From the NCBI GenBank assembly GCA_016932385.1, contig JAFGCY010000084.1:1-64000 (forward strand): a DNA stretch of 64,000 nucleotides. The letters run 5' to 3'. Under the pieces are notes generated by a model. The model did not search any database. It was given only the letters and a program-made list of their open reading frames with translations, and was not told the DNA's origin. Origin of the DNA: a bacterium (GTDB taxonomy: Bacteria; 4484-113; JAFGCY01). Below are positions 24,123 through 32,928 of this stretch, in pieces. Position 1 is the stretch's first letter; each line of letters begins with the position of its first letter. A program made the position numbers and the translations under genes.

Positions 24123-25727
24123 ATGGACGAATGGCACGAGATAGGCATCCGCGTGATCGGCCTGACGCGCAAGCTGGTAACGGCCCTGTCGATCGTCGAT
24201 ACCGACGGCGAGGCGGCCGTGGCCGACATCCTGGCGGACTACCTGCGCGAGCAAAGCCGCGATCTGCCGCACGTGGAGATCAACGCGGTCGAAGTACCCA
24301 AGCCGACGGCTTGCCGCTCGGTGCTGGCCTTCAGCCCGGCCGCCGCGGACACGGCGCGGACCCTGGTGCTGATGGGGCATATCGACACCGTCGGCCTGGA
24401 GCCCTACGGTTCATTGGCATCCCTGGCAACGGACAGCACGGCCCTGAAGAAGCATTTTGCCAAGCATGAAAGCGCCGCCATAGCTCAGGCCGCCCAGAGC
24501 AAGGACTGGGCCTTCGGGCGTGGCTGGTTGGATATGAAAGGCGGCGTCGCGGCGATCGCGGAAGTGTTCCTGCGCGAGGCCCGCACGCGCGAATTACCGG
24601 TGAACCTTGTCCTGCTGCTCACTCCCGACGAGGAGTCCGCCAGCCGCGGCCTGCGCGCGCTGGTACCCGAGCTGATCAAGCTCAAGGCGCAGCACGGACT
24701 GCAGTTCGAGCATGTCGTCAACGCGGACTACGTGGCGCCGCTGACCGAGACCGACGAGAACCGCTATTTCTACAGCGGCGTGGTCGGCAAGTTCTTGGTC
24801 GGCTTATCCGTTTTCGGGCGCACGACCCACGTCGGCGAGACCTTCGGCGGCGTCAACGCCAGCGCGCTGGCCGGCTACCTGGCCTACGGGCTGGAGCACG
24901 ACCGCAAGCTGATGGCGGGTGTGGGCGGTGAGTGGCTGCCGCCGCCGACCGTCCTGCACATGGGCGACCGCCGCCAGCGCTATGACGTGATGACGATGGA
25001 CCTGGCCGAGTTATTTGTCAACGTGTTCCACCTGTCCCCCGAACCGCAGGCCTGGTGGCGCGCGCTGCTGAATGAAATCCGGCGGCTGGTCAACCGCTAC
25101 GACATCGAGCTCAGGCGCCGTTACAACCGCTTCGTCGCCAAGTCCGACCAGCAGCTGCCCCGCTATGACCAGACGCCCGAGGTGATCGACTTCGCGACCC
25201 TGCTGGCGCGCGTCGAGCAGGAAACCGGCCGGGCGCAGGCCTTGGCGGCAGAGCTGCGGACGGAGGCATGCGCGGCCCACACCGATGAGCGGCAACGGGC
25301 CCTCCACGTAATTCGCGGACTGCATGGGCAACTGCCGCCGGGCCGGCCGGCCGTGGTCGTCTCGCTGTTGCCGCCGTTCTATCCCGCCCAGGACAACACC
25401 AGGCACGATCCGCATACCGCCAGCCTGATCGAGCTGGCCCGGGCCGAAGGCCTGAAGCATAAGCGGATCTACCCGTACATCTCGGACATGAGCTATTTCT
25501 GCTTCAGCGACCGCGAGTCCTTAGCTGCCTGGGCCGCGCAAAGCCCGGTCTGGTTCGACCCGGCGGAGATCGACGGCTACGAGCAGATCGCGGCGCGCGT
25601 CTGCAACATCGGGCCCTGGGGAATCGGCGCGCACACCGCCGAGGAACGCGTGCACCTGCCTTATCTGCGCGATACGTTGCCGCGGCTACTCAGCGCCGCG
25701 CTGCACCGTTTGGCGGGCATCGAATAA
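24123..25727 (+). CDS. M20 family peptidase, RocB-like
   Basis: This 534-residue cytosolic metallopeptidase belongs to the M20 group that contains RocB of arginine utilisation. Landmarks are LMGHIDTVG (metal His and catalytic Asp), FGRGWLDMKGGVAAI (bridging Asp), LTPDEESASRG (catalytic Glu) and FGRTTHVGETFGGVNA in the lid/dimer region. The C-terminal part (PPFYPAQDN, KRIYPYISDMSYFCF) is also typical of RocB-like proteins. No other arginine catabolic genes are nearby, so the substrate is open. The start is set by the TAGAAT -10. Confidence 0.85.
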   Translation: MDEWHEIGIRVIGLTRKLVTALSIVDTDGEAAVADILADYLREQSRDLPHVEINAVEVPKPTACRSVLAFSPAAADTARTLVLMGHIDTVGLEPYGSLASLATDSTALKKHFAKHESAAIAQAAQSKDWAFGRGWLDMKGGVAAIAEVFLREARTRELPVNLVLLLTPDEESASRGLRALVPELIKLKAQHGLQFEHVVNADYVAPLTETDENRYFYSGVVGKFLVGLSVFGRTTHVGETFGGVNASALAGYLAYGLEHDRKLMAGVGGEWLPPPTVLHMGDRRQRYDVMTMDLAELFVNVFHLSPEPQAWWRALLNEIRRLVNRYDIELRRRYNRFVAKSDQQLPRYDQTPEVIDFATLLARVEQETGRAQALAAELRTEACAAHTDERQRALHVIRGLHGQLPPGRPAVVVSLLPPFYPAQDNTRHDPHTASLIELARAEGLKHKRIYPYISDMSYFCFSDRESLAAWAAQSPVWFDPAEIDGYEQIAARVCNIGPWGIGAHTAEERVHLPYLRDTLPRLLSAALHRLAGIE

Positions 25728-25744
25728 AGGTTATCCACGAAGAG

Positions 25745-26548
25745 CTATTCGCTGTCGCCGGAGGTTTCCGCCGCCGTTTCACCTGCGGCATCCTCGCCTA
25801 CGGTTAGCGGGCCGACCTCGGTCTCGATCAGGTCCAGCAGGGTTTGCTCGCCCGTGCCCGGCACGGTCGTCGGCGATACTATCTCTTCGCCCGGCTCGAA
25901 CGCCGTGACTTCCCACTGCGGATAGGCCGGATCGCCATCCACGATATCGGCCAGCTGCGCCTCACGTGCTTCCATCTGCTGCTCGACCAGTTCGACCGCC
26001 GCGTCCTCGTCGCCGATCACGCGGTAGGGCAGGCCTTCGCCGTCGCTACGCTCGCCGGTCTGCGTATTGACGAAGTAGGTATAGACGATCTGGCGGCGGC
26101 GGTTGGTGTTGCGCGTGCGATTCCGCGTCACGTTGATCCGCTTGTACAAAATGCCGTCACTGCCGAAGAAGTGGTCGTAGTCGGTGAACTCGCCGAAATA
26201 GCGGACCCAGCCCTCGATGACTTCGCCCTTGAAGTTCAGGGTGGCATAAGTCGTGCCCACCGGTCCCGGCTTCCAGTAGCCCGTGTAATTGTCGTAGTAA
26301 TAGGTCTGACCGTTGAAGGAGCCCATCCAGTAGGCGAACATGTCGCCGTAAAACACATCTTCAACGTAGACCTGGCCCAACGCGAGCAGGCCGGTTTCGA
26401 GCCGGATCAGGCTCTGGACGGACTCGCCGACATTGACCGGCACCGTCGGCTGGTATTCCAGACCCGACACCTGGTATTCGTAGCCCTGGGCGAACGCCGC
26501 GGAGGCGATCGCACACGCCAGCACCATGGCAATCAATATTGCGCGCAT
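25745..26548 (-). CDS. Secreted protein of unknown function
   Basis: This 267-residue protein has a clear signal (MRAILIAMVLACAIASAAFA). The mature part is rich in aromatic residues (GDMFAYWMGSFNGQTYYYDN, GYWKPGPVG) and continues with a basic block (VTRNRTRNTNRRRQIVYTYF) and an acidic tail (AAGETAAETSGDSE). The pattern suggests a beta-rich extracytoplasmic protein. I recognise no family. I chose the ATG at 26548 because the signal starts there and GGAG lies 10 bases upstream. It is convergent with the M20 gene. Confidence 0.65.
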   Translation of the reverse strand: MRAILIAMVLACAIASAAFAQGYEYQVSGLEYQPTVPVNVGESVQSLIRLETGLLALGQVYVEDVFYGDMFAYWMGSFNGQTYYYDNYTGYWKPGPVGTTYATLNFKGEVIEGWVRYFGEFTDYDHFFGSDGILYKRINVTRNRTRNTNRRRQIVYTYFVNTQTGERSDGEGLPYRVIGDEDAAVELVEQQMEAREAQLADIVDGDPAYPQWEVTAFEPGEEIVSPTTVPGTGEQTLLDLIETEVGPLTVGEDAAGETAAETSGDSE

Positions 26549-26579
26549 AATCGTCAGCTCCAAATGGATTCACCTTATT

Positions 26580-28529
26580 CTACCCGCCATCCGGACGGGA
26601 ATGTACATTGCTTTCTTCAGCATCTCTCGAGAGGCCGATTACCGCGGTGGATTGCTGACGGGCGATATTGCCGGCCACCAGGTTCAGCGCCCCGTCGTCC
26701 AGCAGCCGACCGGCCGGATCCTTGTTGCCCAGATAGCCTTTGTGGTTGTGTCCCTGCTTCTCCGCCACCAGGTGGTATTCCTGGTCATAGGTGCACAACT
26801 CGCCGCTGGCATCGACGGAATGATAGTTCGCCGGCGCGTGCTCGGGATGCTCAATGCAGACTTCGCCCAGCGACTTGTCCGCCTCCTTGACCCAATAGAA
26901 AGCTCCCAGCGCGGTATCCTTACCGCTGTAGTAGTTAAAGAACTCGCCGCAGGCCGTTTCGATCGCCTCGCCGTAGCGCTCCCCGCACTCGACGACCTCG
27001 TTGTCCAGCGACGCGCCCAGCAGATGGACGGTATCGATCTTCACTCCCGTATTATTGAAGCGGGGCTCATCTGTCAGCTGCCAGAGGCACTCCAGTGCCA
27101 TCCGGCAACCCATCGAATAGCCGATGACATGCAGGCGGGTGTGCGGATTCCGCCGTTTCCAGTCCACCGCGAACTGGGCCAGCTTGGCTCCGTTCAGCGC
27201 GGCATGCCGGTCGCCGGTGTGAAAGCCGGTGATCCCGATTGGATCGTGCTGGGTATCCGCGTCCCAGCTGAAACCAACCACCTGGCCCGTGAAACCGGCG
27301 TTTCGCAATGAGCTTTGCGCCAGGTCGAACTTGTAGAGGGCCTTGTCCGGCGGATTATTGAAACCGTGAATCACGATGACAATATCCGCGGGCGCCGGCT
27401 GATCAGCGGTTAAGCCTGGGATCGATCCCACGATTTCATAGCCCGTGGTGTCGTTTTCATCGACGAGCCAGCCCGCCCGGCAATGACCACGCGTGGAAAT
27501 AACAGGAATGCTCAGGTCCGGGCTGGGGTAGCAGTCCGGGTTGACCAGCACGCCGCTACGCAAGACCGCCAGCCAGCCGATTGCCAGCGCCGCCAGGCCC
27601 AGTCCACCCCAGGCCAGAACCTGCGGCCAGCGGCTGGCCAGGAACGCCTGAGTCTTGCGCCAGCCTTTGGCAGCGACATCCGCCGGCCCGCTGATCGATT
27701 CCGGTGGCATGGCCGGCAAGCCGTCGTAAAGGCCGGCAAAGCTCACATGGGGCCAACGGGCCAGCCGCCACCAGATACCGGCGGTGACCAGCGAGAACAA
27801 CGCAATCGCCGCCTCCAGAACGTACGGATACGCCGCGAACAAGTGCAACTGGCCCCAGTGGTGGGTTTGCGGCAGGTAGTAGTTTGCCAGCATGTAGAAG
27901 CCAGCCAGTCCTGCAGTCCAGCCCAGGTACCAGACGTATCGGCGCCCGCGATGACGGAGGATCAGCCATTGCTGGAATTCGCACAGGCTAACGCAATCCG
28001 CCGTGAGTAACAGCCAGGGAAACAACAACTGGCCGATGGTCAGGACCGTCGTGGCCGGTCCCAGGTAATGGACCAGCAGAGTGATCACGGAAGGCACATA
28101 AAACAACGCCGCCATCCAGAAATACACCGCGCGGCGCACGGAGCCGCGCACCGCCGCATACAACCCGGCCGGCCCGCCGTCCTGCCTGGCCAGATGCGTC
28201 AGCAAGGCATAGGCCAATCCCAAGCCGACCATGATCCCCAGCATGCGCCGCAGGCTGGGTGCAAAAAAGCCCAGGTCGTAGACCAATGACATCAGCGGAT
28301 AGGACCAGGAATCGCGATCGGCAACAACGACTGCCGGAATCCAGGCCAGCTCCTGGCGGTTGCCAGCCAGCATTATCAGGGATTCGCGGATCAGATCGAC
28401 CACCGCCGGCAGCCAGGTCAAAACCAGGGCGGCCGCAAGCAGCCAGGCCCACCGGCGATGCCAACGGGAGTTTTGCTTAAGCACATAGCGCAGCAGGGCG
28501 GATACCGGTTGCGACTTATTACGGTCCAC
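26580..28529 (-). CDS. Polytopic membrane protein fused to an alpha/beta hydrolase
   Basis: This 649-residue protein has about six to seven hydrophobic segments in residues 20-330 and a soluble alpha/beta hydrolase at the C-terminus. The hydrolase has the oxyanion strand IVIVIHGFNNP, a nucleophile elbow GYSMGCRMA and a terminal His in HNHKGYLG. It resembles the DUF900-type/secretory-lipase-like group in the nucleophile region. The membrane part is not one I recognise. The start is GTG at 28529. TACAAT lies about 40 bases upstream, so this gene has a leader. Substrate and the side of the membrane on which the hydrolase sits are unknown. Confidence 0.75.
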   Translation of the reverse strand: MDRNKSQPVSALLRYVLKQNSRWHRRWAWLLAAALVLTWLPAVVDLIRESLIMLAGNRQELAWIPAVVVADRDSWSYPLMSLVYDLGFFAPSLRRMLGIMVGLGLAYALLTHLARQDGGPAGLYAAVRGSVRRAVYFWMAALFYVPSVITLLVHYLGPATTVLTIGQLLFPWLLLTADCVSLCEFQQWLILRHRGRRYVWYLGWTAGLAGFYMLANYYLPQTHHWGQLHLFAAYPYVLEAAIALFSLVTAGIWWRLARWPHVSFAGLYDGLPAMPPESISGPADVAAKGWRKTQAFLASRWPQVLAWGGLGLAALAIGWLAVLRSGVLVNPDCYPSPDLSIPVISTRGHCRAGWLVDENDTTGYEIVGSIPGLTADQPAPADIVIVIHGFNNPPDKALYKFDLAQSSLRNAGFTGQVVGFSWDADTQHDPIGITGFHTGDRHAALNGAKLAQFAVDWKRRNPHTRLHVIGYSMGCRMALECLWQLTDEPRFNNTGVKIDTVHLLGASLDNEVVECGERYGEAIETACGEFFNYYSGKDTALGAFYWVKEADKSLGEVCIEHPEHAPANYHSVDASGELCTYDQEYHLVAEKQGHNHKGYLGNKDPAGRLLDDGALNLVAGNIARQQSTAVIGLSRDAEESNVHSRPDGG

Positions 28530-28609
28530 GGTCAGGCCTGTCTACCGATTAGGTTCCTTGCCGCATTGTAACCGGTGTTGACCCATCCGGGTCTCACGCT
28601 TCGAACCAG

Positions 28610-30232
28610 CTAGATCTCGCTCTCCTTGTGGATCGCATGGCAATCCGTACACTCGCCGGCCGGAATCTCCGCCAAATGCACGAAGTCCTGGTGGCAGAGC
28701 TCGCAGCTGTTGGCGCTGCCGCCGTACTGCGCCGTGTGGTTATTGGCATGGCAGTTCTGGCAGACCGTATGCGGCATCGGCGGATTTTCCGGATAGATAT
28801 CGATATGGCACAAGTTGCACGAATCCGAATAGCGCCGGATATCGAAGACATGGGCTTCATGGCAAACGGCGCAGACGCGGTGCCCGAAGGGGATGTCATC
28901 CCAGGTCAGGGCTTCGCCGGGCATCGGCTCGGTGTGACAGGGAATGCAGCTGTTGACGGGACCGGCAAACGTGAAGCCGCGCGAGTCGATCGCGGACTGG
29001 CTATGGCAGTTTTCACAGGCCAGATGTTCCTCGGGCGTCTGGGGCTGGAACTCGAGGTGCATGCGGTCCGGATGGCAACCGCGGCAGGATCCGCTCTTGG
29101 CCATCGTTTGAATGCTGTGCGGATCATGGCAAGCCTCGCAGTCCGTCTGATGGAAGTTCAGGTTGTGCTCCAGCACCGAGTCGATCTCATGGCAATTGAT
29201 ACAGGTGTTCTGGAACGTCGCGTACCAGTGGTGCGGTTTATGGCAGGATGTGCAGGTCTGGTGCTCGTCGGGTAACCCCGCCAGCTGAGTGCTGGCGCCT
29301 TCCTGATCGTGGCAGGTCACGCAGGCCTGGTCGCCGTAGTAGTTGAAATTGCCGACGTAATGGCAATTCGTGCAGTCGCGGTGGGTCGTCGGCAGATGGC
29401 TCTCGCCGCCGTAATAGGTGTCATCGTGGCAGACCTGGCAGGCCTCATCGCCGATATCGGTGGTACTGAAGTGCGCGTTGTGGCAGGCCAGGCAGTCCTG
29501 CGGGTGATCGGGCACGTTGTGCACAAGGATTTCACCGCTGGCATAGTGGCATTTCGAGCAGAGCTCGCTGCTGTTGCGGATCGGGCTGTGCGGCGTATGG
29601 CAAACCAGGCACGAGCCATGCACCTTGTTGTCGGGGTTGACGATCTCCGCCACCTCGGGATGGCAGTCCGCGCAAACCTGTCCGCCGGAAACAACGGCGG
29701 TCTCGTGCGGCCGATGGCAATTGTCACAGGTAATATCGTGCGGTGACTCGGGATTGAAAGCGGTATAGATCACGCTGTCCAGCCCGTGGCAGTCCTGGCA
29801 TAATTCGCGCAGGATGTGCACGCTATCGGCGTAGTTCTCCGTGTATTTGCGGAACTGGTGGCAGGACAGGCAATGGTTATGCCAGACCTCGGCGGCGACA
29901 ATCCGCTCCCCGTGGCATTCCATGCACAGAGCCAGCGATTCCTCGTGGGTGATCCAGGTTTCCGTGCGGTGGCACCGGTTGCACTCGATCTGGGCATCCT
30001 CCACATGGGCTTGGTGCATCAGGTTGCCGATCATGCTGCTCGTTTCCTGCGGCGAGAACTCATAGCCGGTTAATTTAACCGGAATAGCAGTATCGGCAGC
30101 AGCGGTCGTCGGATGCTCGACCTGATGCGTACAGCCGGCAACAACGAGCGCCACCAACGTCAAGACGCAGGCCAGCAACCTCAGCTGCACGCGTTTTGCC
30201 TCGATCCACTTGATTGGTTGTTTGGTATTCAT
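28610..30232 (-). CDS. 23-haem c-type cytochrome lipoprotein
   Basis: This 540-residue protein has a lipobox (VALVVAGC, Cys34) and 23 CxxCH motifs between about residue 84 and residue 530, from CNRCH to CTDCH, or about one haem per 20 residues. That is as dense as known haem-wire cytochromes. Many motifs are followed by HxPH- or HxxH-like segments that could give distal ligands. It should be exported, lipidated and carry electrons across or along the envelope. Its start overlaps the stop of the NrfD-type gene (TGATG), so it is the third gene of the operon. The arrangement recalls the Hmc complex of sulfate reducers, where a high-haem cytochrome, an iron-sulfur protein and an NrfD-like subunit work together. 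No catalytic subunit is present. Confidence 0.92.
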   Translation of the reverse strand: MNTKQPIKWIEAKRVQLRLLACVLTLVALVVAGCTHQVEHPTTAAADTAIPVKLTGYEFSPQETSSMIGNLMHQAHVEDAQIECNRCHRTETWITHEESLALCMECHGERIVAAEVWHNHCLSCHQFRKYTENYADSVHILRELCQDCHGLDSVIYTAFNPESPHDITCDNCHRPHETAVVSGGQVCADCHPEVAEIVNPDNKVHGSCLVCHTPHSPIRNSSELCSKCHYASGEILVHNVPDHPQDCLACHNAHFSTTDIGDEACQVCHDDTYYGGESHLPTTHRDCTNCHYVGNFNYYGDQACVTCHDQEGASTQLAGLPDEHQTCTSCHKPHHWYATFQNTCINCHEIDSVLEHNLNFHQTDCEACHDPHSIQTMAKSGSCRGCHPDRMHLEFQPQTPEEHLACENCHSQSAIDSRGFTFAGPVNSCIPCHTEPMPGEALTWDDIPFGHRVCAVCHEAHVFDIRRYSDSCNLCHIDIYPENPPMPHTVCQNCHANNHTAQYGGSANSCELCHQDFVHLAEIPAGECTDCHAIHKESEI

Positions 30233-31548
30233 CAGGACACCGCCTGCTTATCCGGATTCGGTGCTTCCAGGGAGTGGGGCTCTTGTGTATCCACCAAGAC
30301 CGGGAAGTTGCGCACCATCACGTTGTAGAAGAAGAGAATACCGGCGACCAGGCCGGCACTGATCAGAAGCTCTTCCGGGCTGGGGAAATACGCGCCGTTG
30401 CCCGGCCGTTCCATCGCAAACAAGGTCACGTTGAACCGATTGAAGATCAGGCCGACGATGATCAGCGCCGCCGCGCCGAATCGCATCCAGGTCTGGTGCC
30501 GGAACTTGCAGTTGGCCAGCAGGATCATCGGGACAATGGCCCCCATGGCCAACTCAAAGAAAAACAGCCCGCCCATCGGGCTGAACAACAGGTCCAGGTG
30601 GCCGCGCTGAATGACATCCACAAAGCGCAAGACCGTATAGATGCCGAGGATATAAAACAGAATGTGGCCGAATCCCGCCAAAGCATCCGCCTCGATCGGC
30701 AGTCCGAAATTGCGGCTGCTCAGGGTGGACTCGAAGATCACCATGGCAAAGCCCACTCCGACAGCCGAAACAAAGAAGAAGACCGGTAACAACGGTGACC
30801 ACCACAGCGGGTGCAGCTTATCCTGCGTCAACAGGAACAATGTGCCCAGGCTGGACTGGTGGGCCGTGCTGAAGAGCACGCCGGCGATGATCAACAGGAT
30901 CGGCACCCCGCCCGGTGCCGAGACCAACCTGGGCAGGAATACGGCCAAAATGCTGGTAACCACCAGGGCTACCACCGCCCACACCCAGGAATGCGACATG
31001 ATGAAGGTGAACCAGGACAGCGCAATCACGACAAACACCGGCGTTACTTTGGCCAGCAGTCGTTGCGCCCACTCCCAGCCGAATCGCTCGAAGACGGACG
31101 GCAGAAACTCCAAGGCCAGCACCGAGGTGTATAGCATTACGCACCAGGCCACTTCGAACAGCGCGGAGTGCTTCGGCCAGAACAGGATCGGATGGTAGAT
31201 GTGCCAGGGCAAACCCAGGTCGACCAGCAGGCCGATCGCGACAAAGATGTAGCCCAGGAAACCGGTCAGAATTGCCGGCCGGGTCAGGCCATGGAATTTC
31301 TCCCCCCAGAACAGGTAGACCACGGCGGCGGTCGTAAAGCCGCCGGCGGCCAGGGCCACGCCGCAGATCACGTCGAAGGCCACCCAGATACCCCAGGGGT
31401 ACTGGTCGCTGAGGTTGGTGGTCGCTCCCAGGCCCAGCACGAACCGGTAGATCGTCGCCATCAGGCCGGCGGCCATCAGGATCAACAGCGCCGTGGTCCC
31501 CGGTGTTAACAGCTTGAATTCGCCGCGGTAGAAGGAGTGGCTAGCCAT
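30232..31548 (-). CDS. NrfD/HybB-type integral membrane subunit
   Basis: This 438-residue polytopic protein of about ten transmembrane segments belongs to the NrfD/PsrC/HybB family, which carries quinol-linked electron transfer in complex iron-sulfur molybdoenzymes and Hmc-like complexes. Typical parts are SDQYPWGIWVAFDVICGVALAAGGF near the N-terminus (Gly-rich quinone-site region) and HQSSLGTLFLL further on. The length fits HybB/HmcC better than short NrfD. The ATG at 31548 lies inside the end of the iron-sulfur gene (8-base overlap), behind GGGGGTG. It should anchor the iron-sulfur subunit and pass electrons between the quinone pool and the cytochrome. The direction is unknown. Confidence 0.88.
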   Translation of the reverse strand: MASHSFYRGEFKLLTPGTTALLILMAAGLMATIYRFVLGLGATTNLSDQYPWGIWVAFDVICGVALAAGGFTTAAVVYLFWGEKFHGLTRPAILTGFLGYIFVAIGLLVDLGLPWHIYHPILFWPKHSALFEVAWCVMLYTSVLALEFLPSVFERFGWEWAQRLLAKVTPVFVVIALSWFTFIMSHSWVWAVVALVVTSILAVFLPRLVSAPGGVPILLIIAGVLFSTAHQSSLGTLFLLTQDKLHPLWWSPLLPVFFFVSAVGVGFAMVIFESTLSSRNFGLPIEADALAGFGHILFYILGIYTVLRFVDVIQRGHLDLLFSPMGGLFFFELAMGAIVPMILLANCKFRHQTWMRFGAAALIIVGLIFNRFNVTLFAMERPGNGAYFPSPEELLISAGLVAGILFFYNVMVRNFPVLVDTQEPHSLEAPNPDKQAVS

Positions 31549-32413
31549 CCTGCACCCCCTGATCCTTGCCGGCGGCGCGTTCCTGCTCGGCCAGTTCGAC
31601 TTTGCGCTTCCAGAGCAGGTAGATCCCCGCCAGAACGAATCCACCGAAGACGATCAACGGCGGCACGCTGTCCAGGGCTGCTTCGGTGTACTCCGGATAC
31701 GGACGCTCGCCCGTGCGCGTCGGAAAGCCCAGGAGCGCGAACGGCACCGGCGACAAGTACAGCCACGCGGTGCCGCCGGCTTCCTTTTCGCCGTAGATAT
31801 GGTTCACATAACGACCGGGATTCTGCTGGATTCGCCGCTTGGCTTCGGCCAGTAGTTCATCGCGTTCGCCGAACTGCAGGCAACTGGTCGGGCACGCGGC
31901 CACACAGGCCGGGATCCGTTCCTCACGGCTCAGATCCTCGTTGGAAAACATCCGCTCGACACAGAAGGTGCATTTCTTCACGTAAGGAATCGGCTCACTC
32001 CACTGGTACGTCGGGACGTTAAACGGACAGGCCATCATGCAGTACCGGCAACCCATGCACTTGTTCATGTCATAGACGACCGGTCCTTCCTCCATGCGGT
32101 GGAAAGCCCCGACCGGACAGGCCGATTCGCAGGCCGGTTCCAGGCAGTGCATGCACTGGCGCTTGACGAAAACCCAGTTGGACTCGCCGACACCATCGGC
32201 GGTGTCATGGTATTCAACCACTGTAAAACGGTCCGCCGACAACGGTGGCCGGTGATCGGCTTGCTCGGTTCCCACATAGCAATCCTGGCGCTTGCCAGGG
32301 GTTGTAACATACGAGTCGCTGTCCAGGCTTTGACCGTGCTGCTGCCGGCAAGCCGCCGCACAAGCGCGCCCACCGGCGCACTGTGTCAAGTCCACGAGAA
32401 CACCAAAACTCAT
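31541..32413 (-). CDS. Four-cluster ferredoxin-type subunit with TM anchor; first cluster lacks a Cys
   Basis: This 290-residue electron-transfer subunit is of the HybA/HmcB/DsrO type. Later cluster motifs are regular: CMHCLEPACESACP, CMGCRYCMMACP and CTFC with CVAACP. The first motif reads QCAGGRACAAAC (Cys12, Cys18, Cys22), with Gly15 where the family has the second Cys of CxxCxxCxxxC. One transmembrane helix near the C-terminus (LIVFGGFVLAGIYLLW) anchors it. There is no Tat signal, which suggests the clusters face the cytoplasm unless export is by another route. CTGGAG precedes the ATG. This is the first gene of the operon and would connect the NrfD-type subunit to a partner encoded elsewhere. 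Confidence 0.88.
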   Translation of the reverse strand: MSFGVLVDLTQCAGGRACAAACRQQHGQSLDSDSYVTTPGKRQDCYVGTEQADHRPPLSADRFTVVEYHDTADGVGESNWVFVKRQCMHCLEPACESACPVGAFHRMEEGPVVYDMNKCMGCRYCMMACPFNVPTYQWSEPIPYVKKCTFCVERMFSNEDLSREERIPACVAACPTSCLQFGERDELLAEAKRRIQQNPGRYVNHIYGEKEAGGTAWLYLSPVPFALLGFPTRTGERPYPEYTEAALDSVPPLIVFGGFVLAGIYLLWKRKVELAEQERAAGKDQGVQDG

Positions 32414-32494
32414 TTTCAACTCCAGTTGTTCTAGCCAACCAACCCGCAGCACCGAGCGACACGACACGTAGCTTAACATACCTATTAGTTCATC

Positions 32495-32508
32495 TTATAA
32501 TATTATAA
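32495..32508 (-). promoter_or_regulatory. Perfect AT palindrome containing a possible operon -10
   Basis: TTATAATATTATAA reads the same on both strands. On the minus strand it supplies TATAAT (32507-32502) ahead of the ferredoxin gene at 32413. Confidence 0.4.
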
Positions 32509-32606
32509 CTACAGCTAGCAAGCTACAACTGCGATTTCACTCGTTTTTGCCCACACAATCACAATTTAACCTGATTATATGTGGGCTCAACAGCACATCG
32601 ATGATA

Positions 32607-32624
32607 ATGATATAATTATATCAT
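32607..32624. promoter_or_regulatory. 18-bp perfect palindrome, operator candidate
   Basis: ATGATATAATTATATCAT is a perfect dyad about 190 bases upstream of the ferredoxin start. FNR/CRP-type sites have GC-containing half-sites, so this is not an obvious match to them. Confidence 0.4.
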
Positions 32625-32745
32625 ATTGAACAACAGTTTATTTTAAATGGAATATATGAGAATGTTTGAATGAAATATTAACTATCTACGAAACTCTACA
32701 CGCGATAATACCGACGGACAGCCTGCGTGATTTTTCTCTAAGTAT

Positions 32746-32762
32746 ACCATACTGGGTATGGT
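32746..32762. promoter_or_regulatory. Inverted repeat ACCATAC-TGG-GTATGGT
   Basis: Two perfect 7-bp arms with a 3-base centre form a possible repressor site in the gap between the respiratory operon and the HDOD gene. The next gene downstream on the minus strand is the ferredoxin gene. Confidence 0.35.
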
Positions 32763-32928
32763 TATTGGTCTGAGCCACAAGCCAACTCGGAGAACGCACC
32801 AGATTCCGAAACGAAACCCCGGCAGCGGGCCCGCCCTTAATTGAATTGAATCTTGGTTATCTTGGTAATTTCCGCCCACCGCCAGCCTGTGGCTGACATT
32901 AAATTCCGATTAAAGGCGACGGGTAGGT

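Larger units (their letters stand above)
32414..32928. promoter_or_regulatory. AT-rich intergenic control region with three palindromes
   Basis: About 515 bases lie between the respiratory operon and the HDOD gene without a convincing gene. Bases 32480-32720 are strikingly AT-rich (about one third GC by eye, in a GC-rich window). Three dyads stand out: TTATAATATTATAA (32495-32508), ATGATATAATTATATCAT (32607-32624), and ACCATAC-N3-GTATGGT (32746-32762). The first contains a minus-strand TATAAT that could be the operon's -10 with a leader of about 85 bases. The other two look like operators. Confidence 0.5.

Noticed and set aside
32682-32879. 65-codon frame in the AT-rich control region
   Set aside because: No ribosome-binding site or promoter, no signal or domain, and it overlaps the inverted repeat at 32746.
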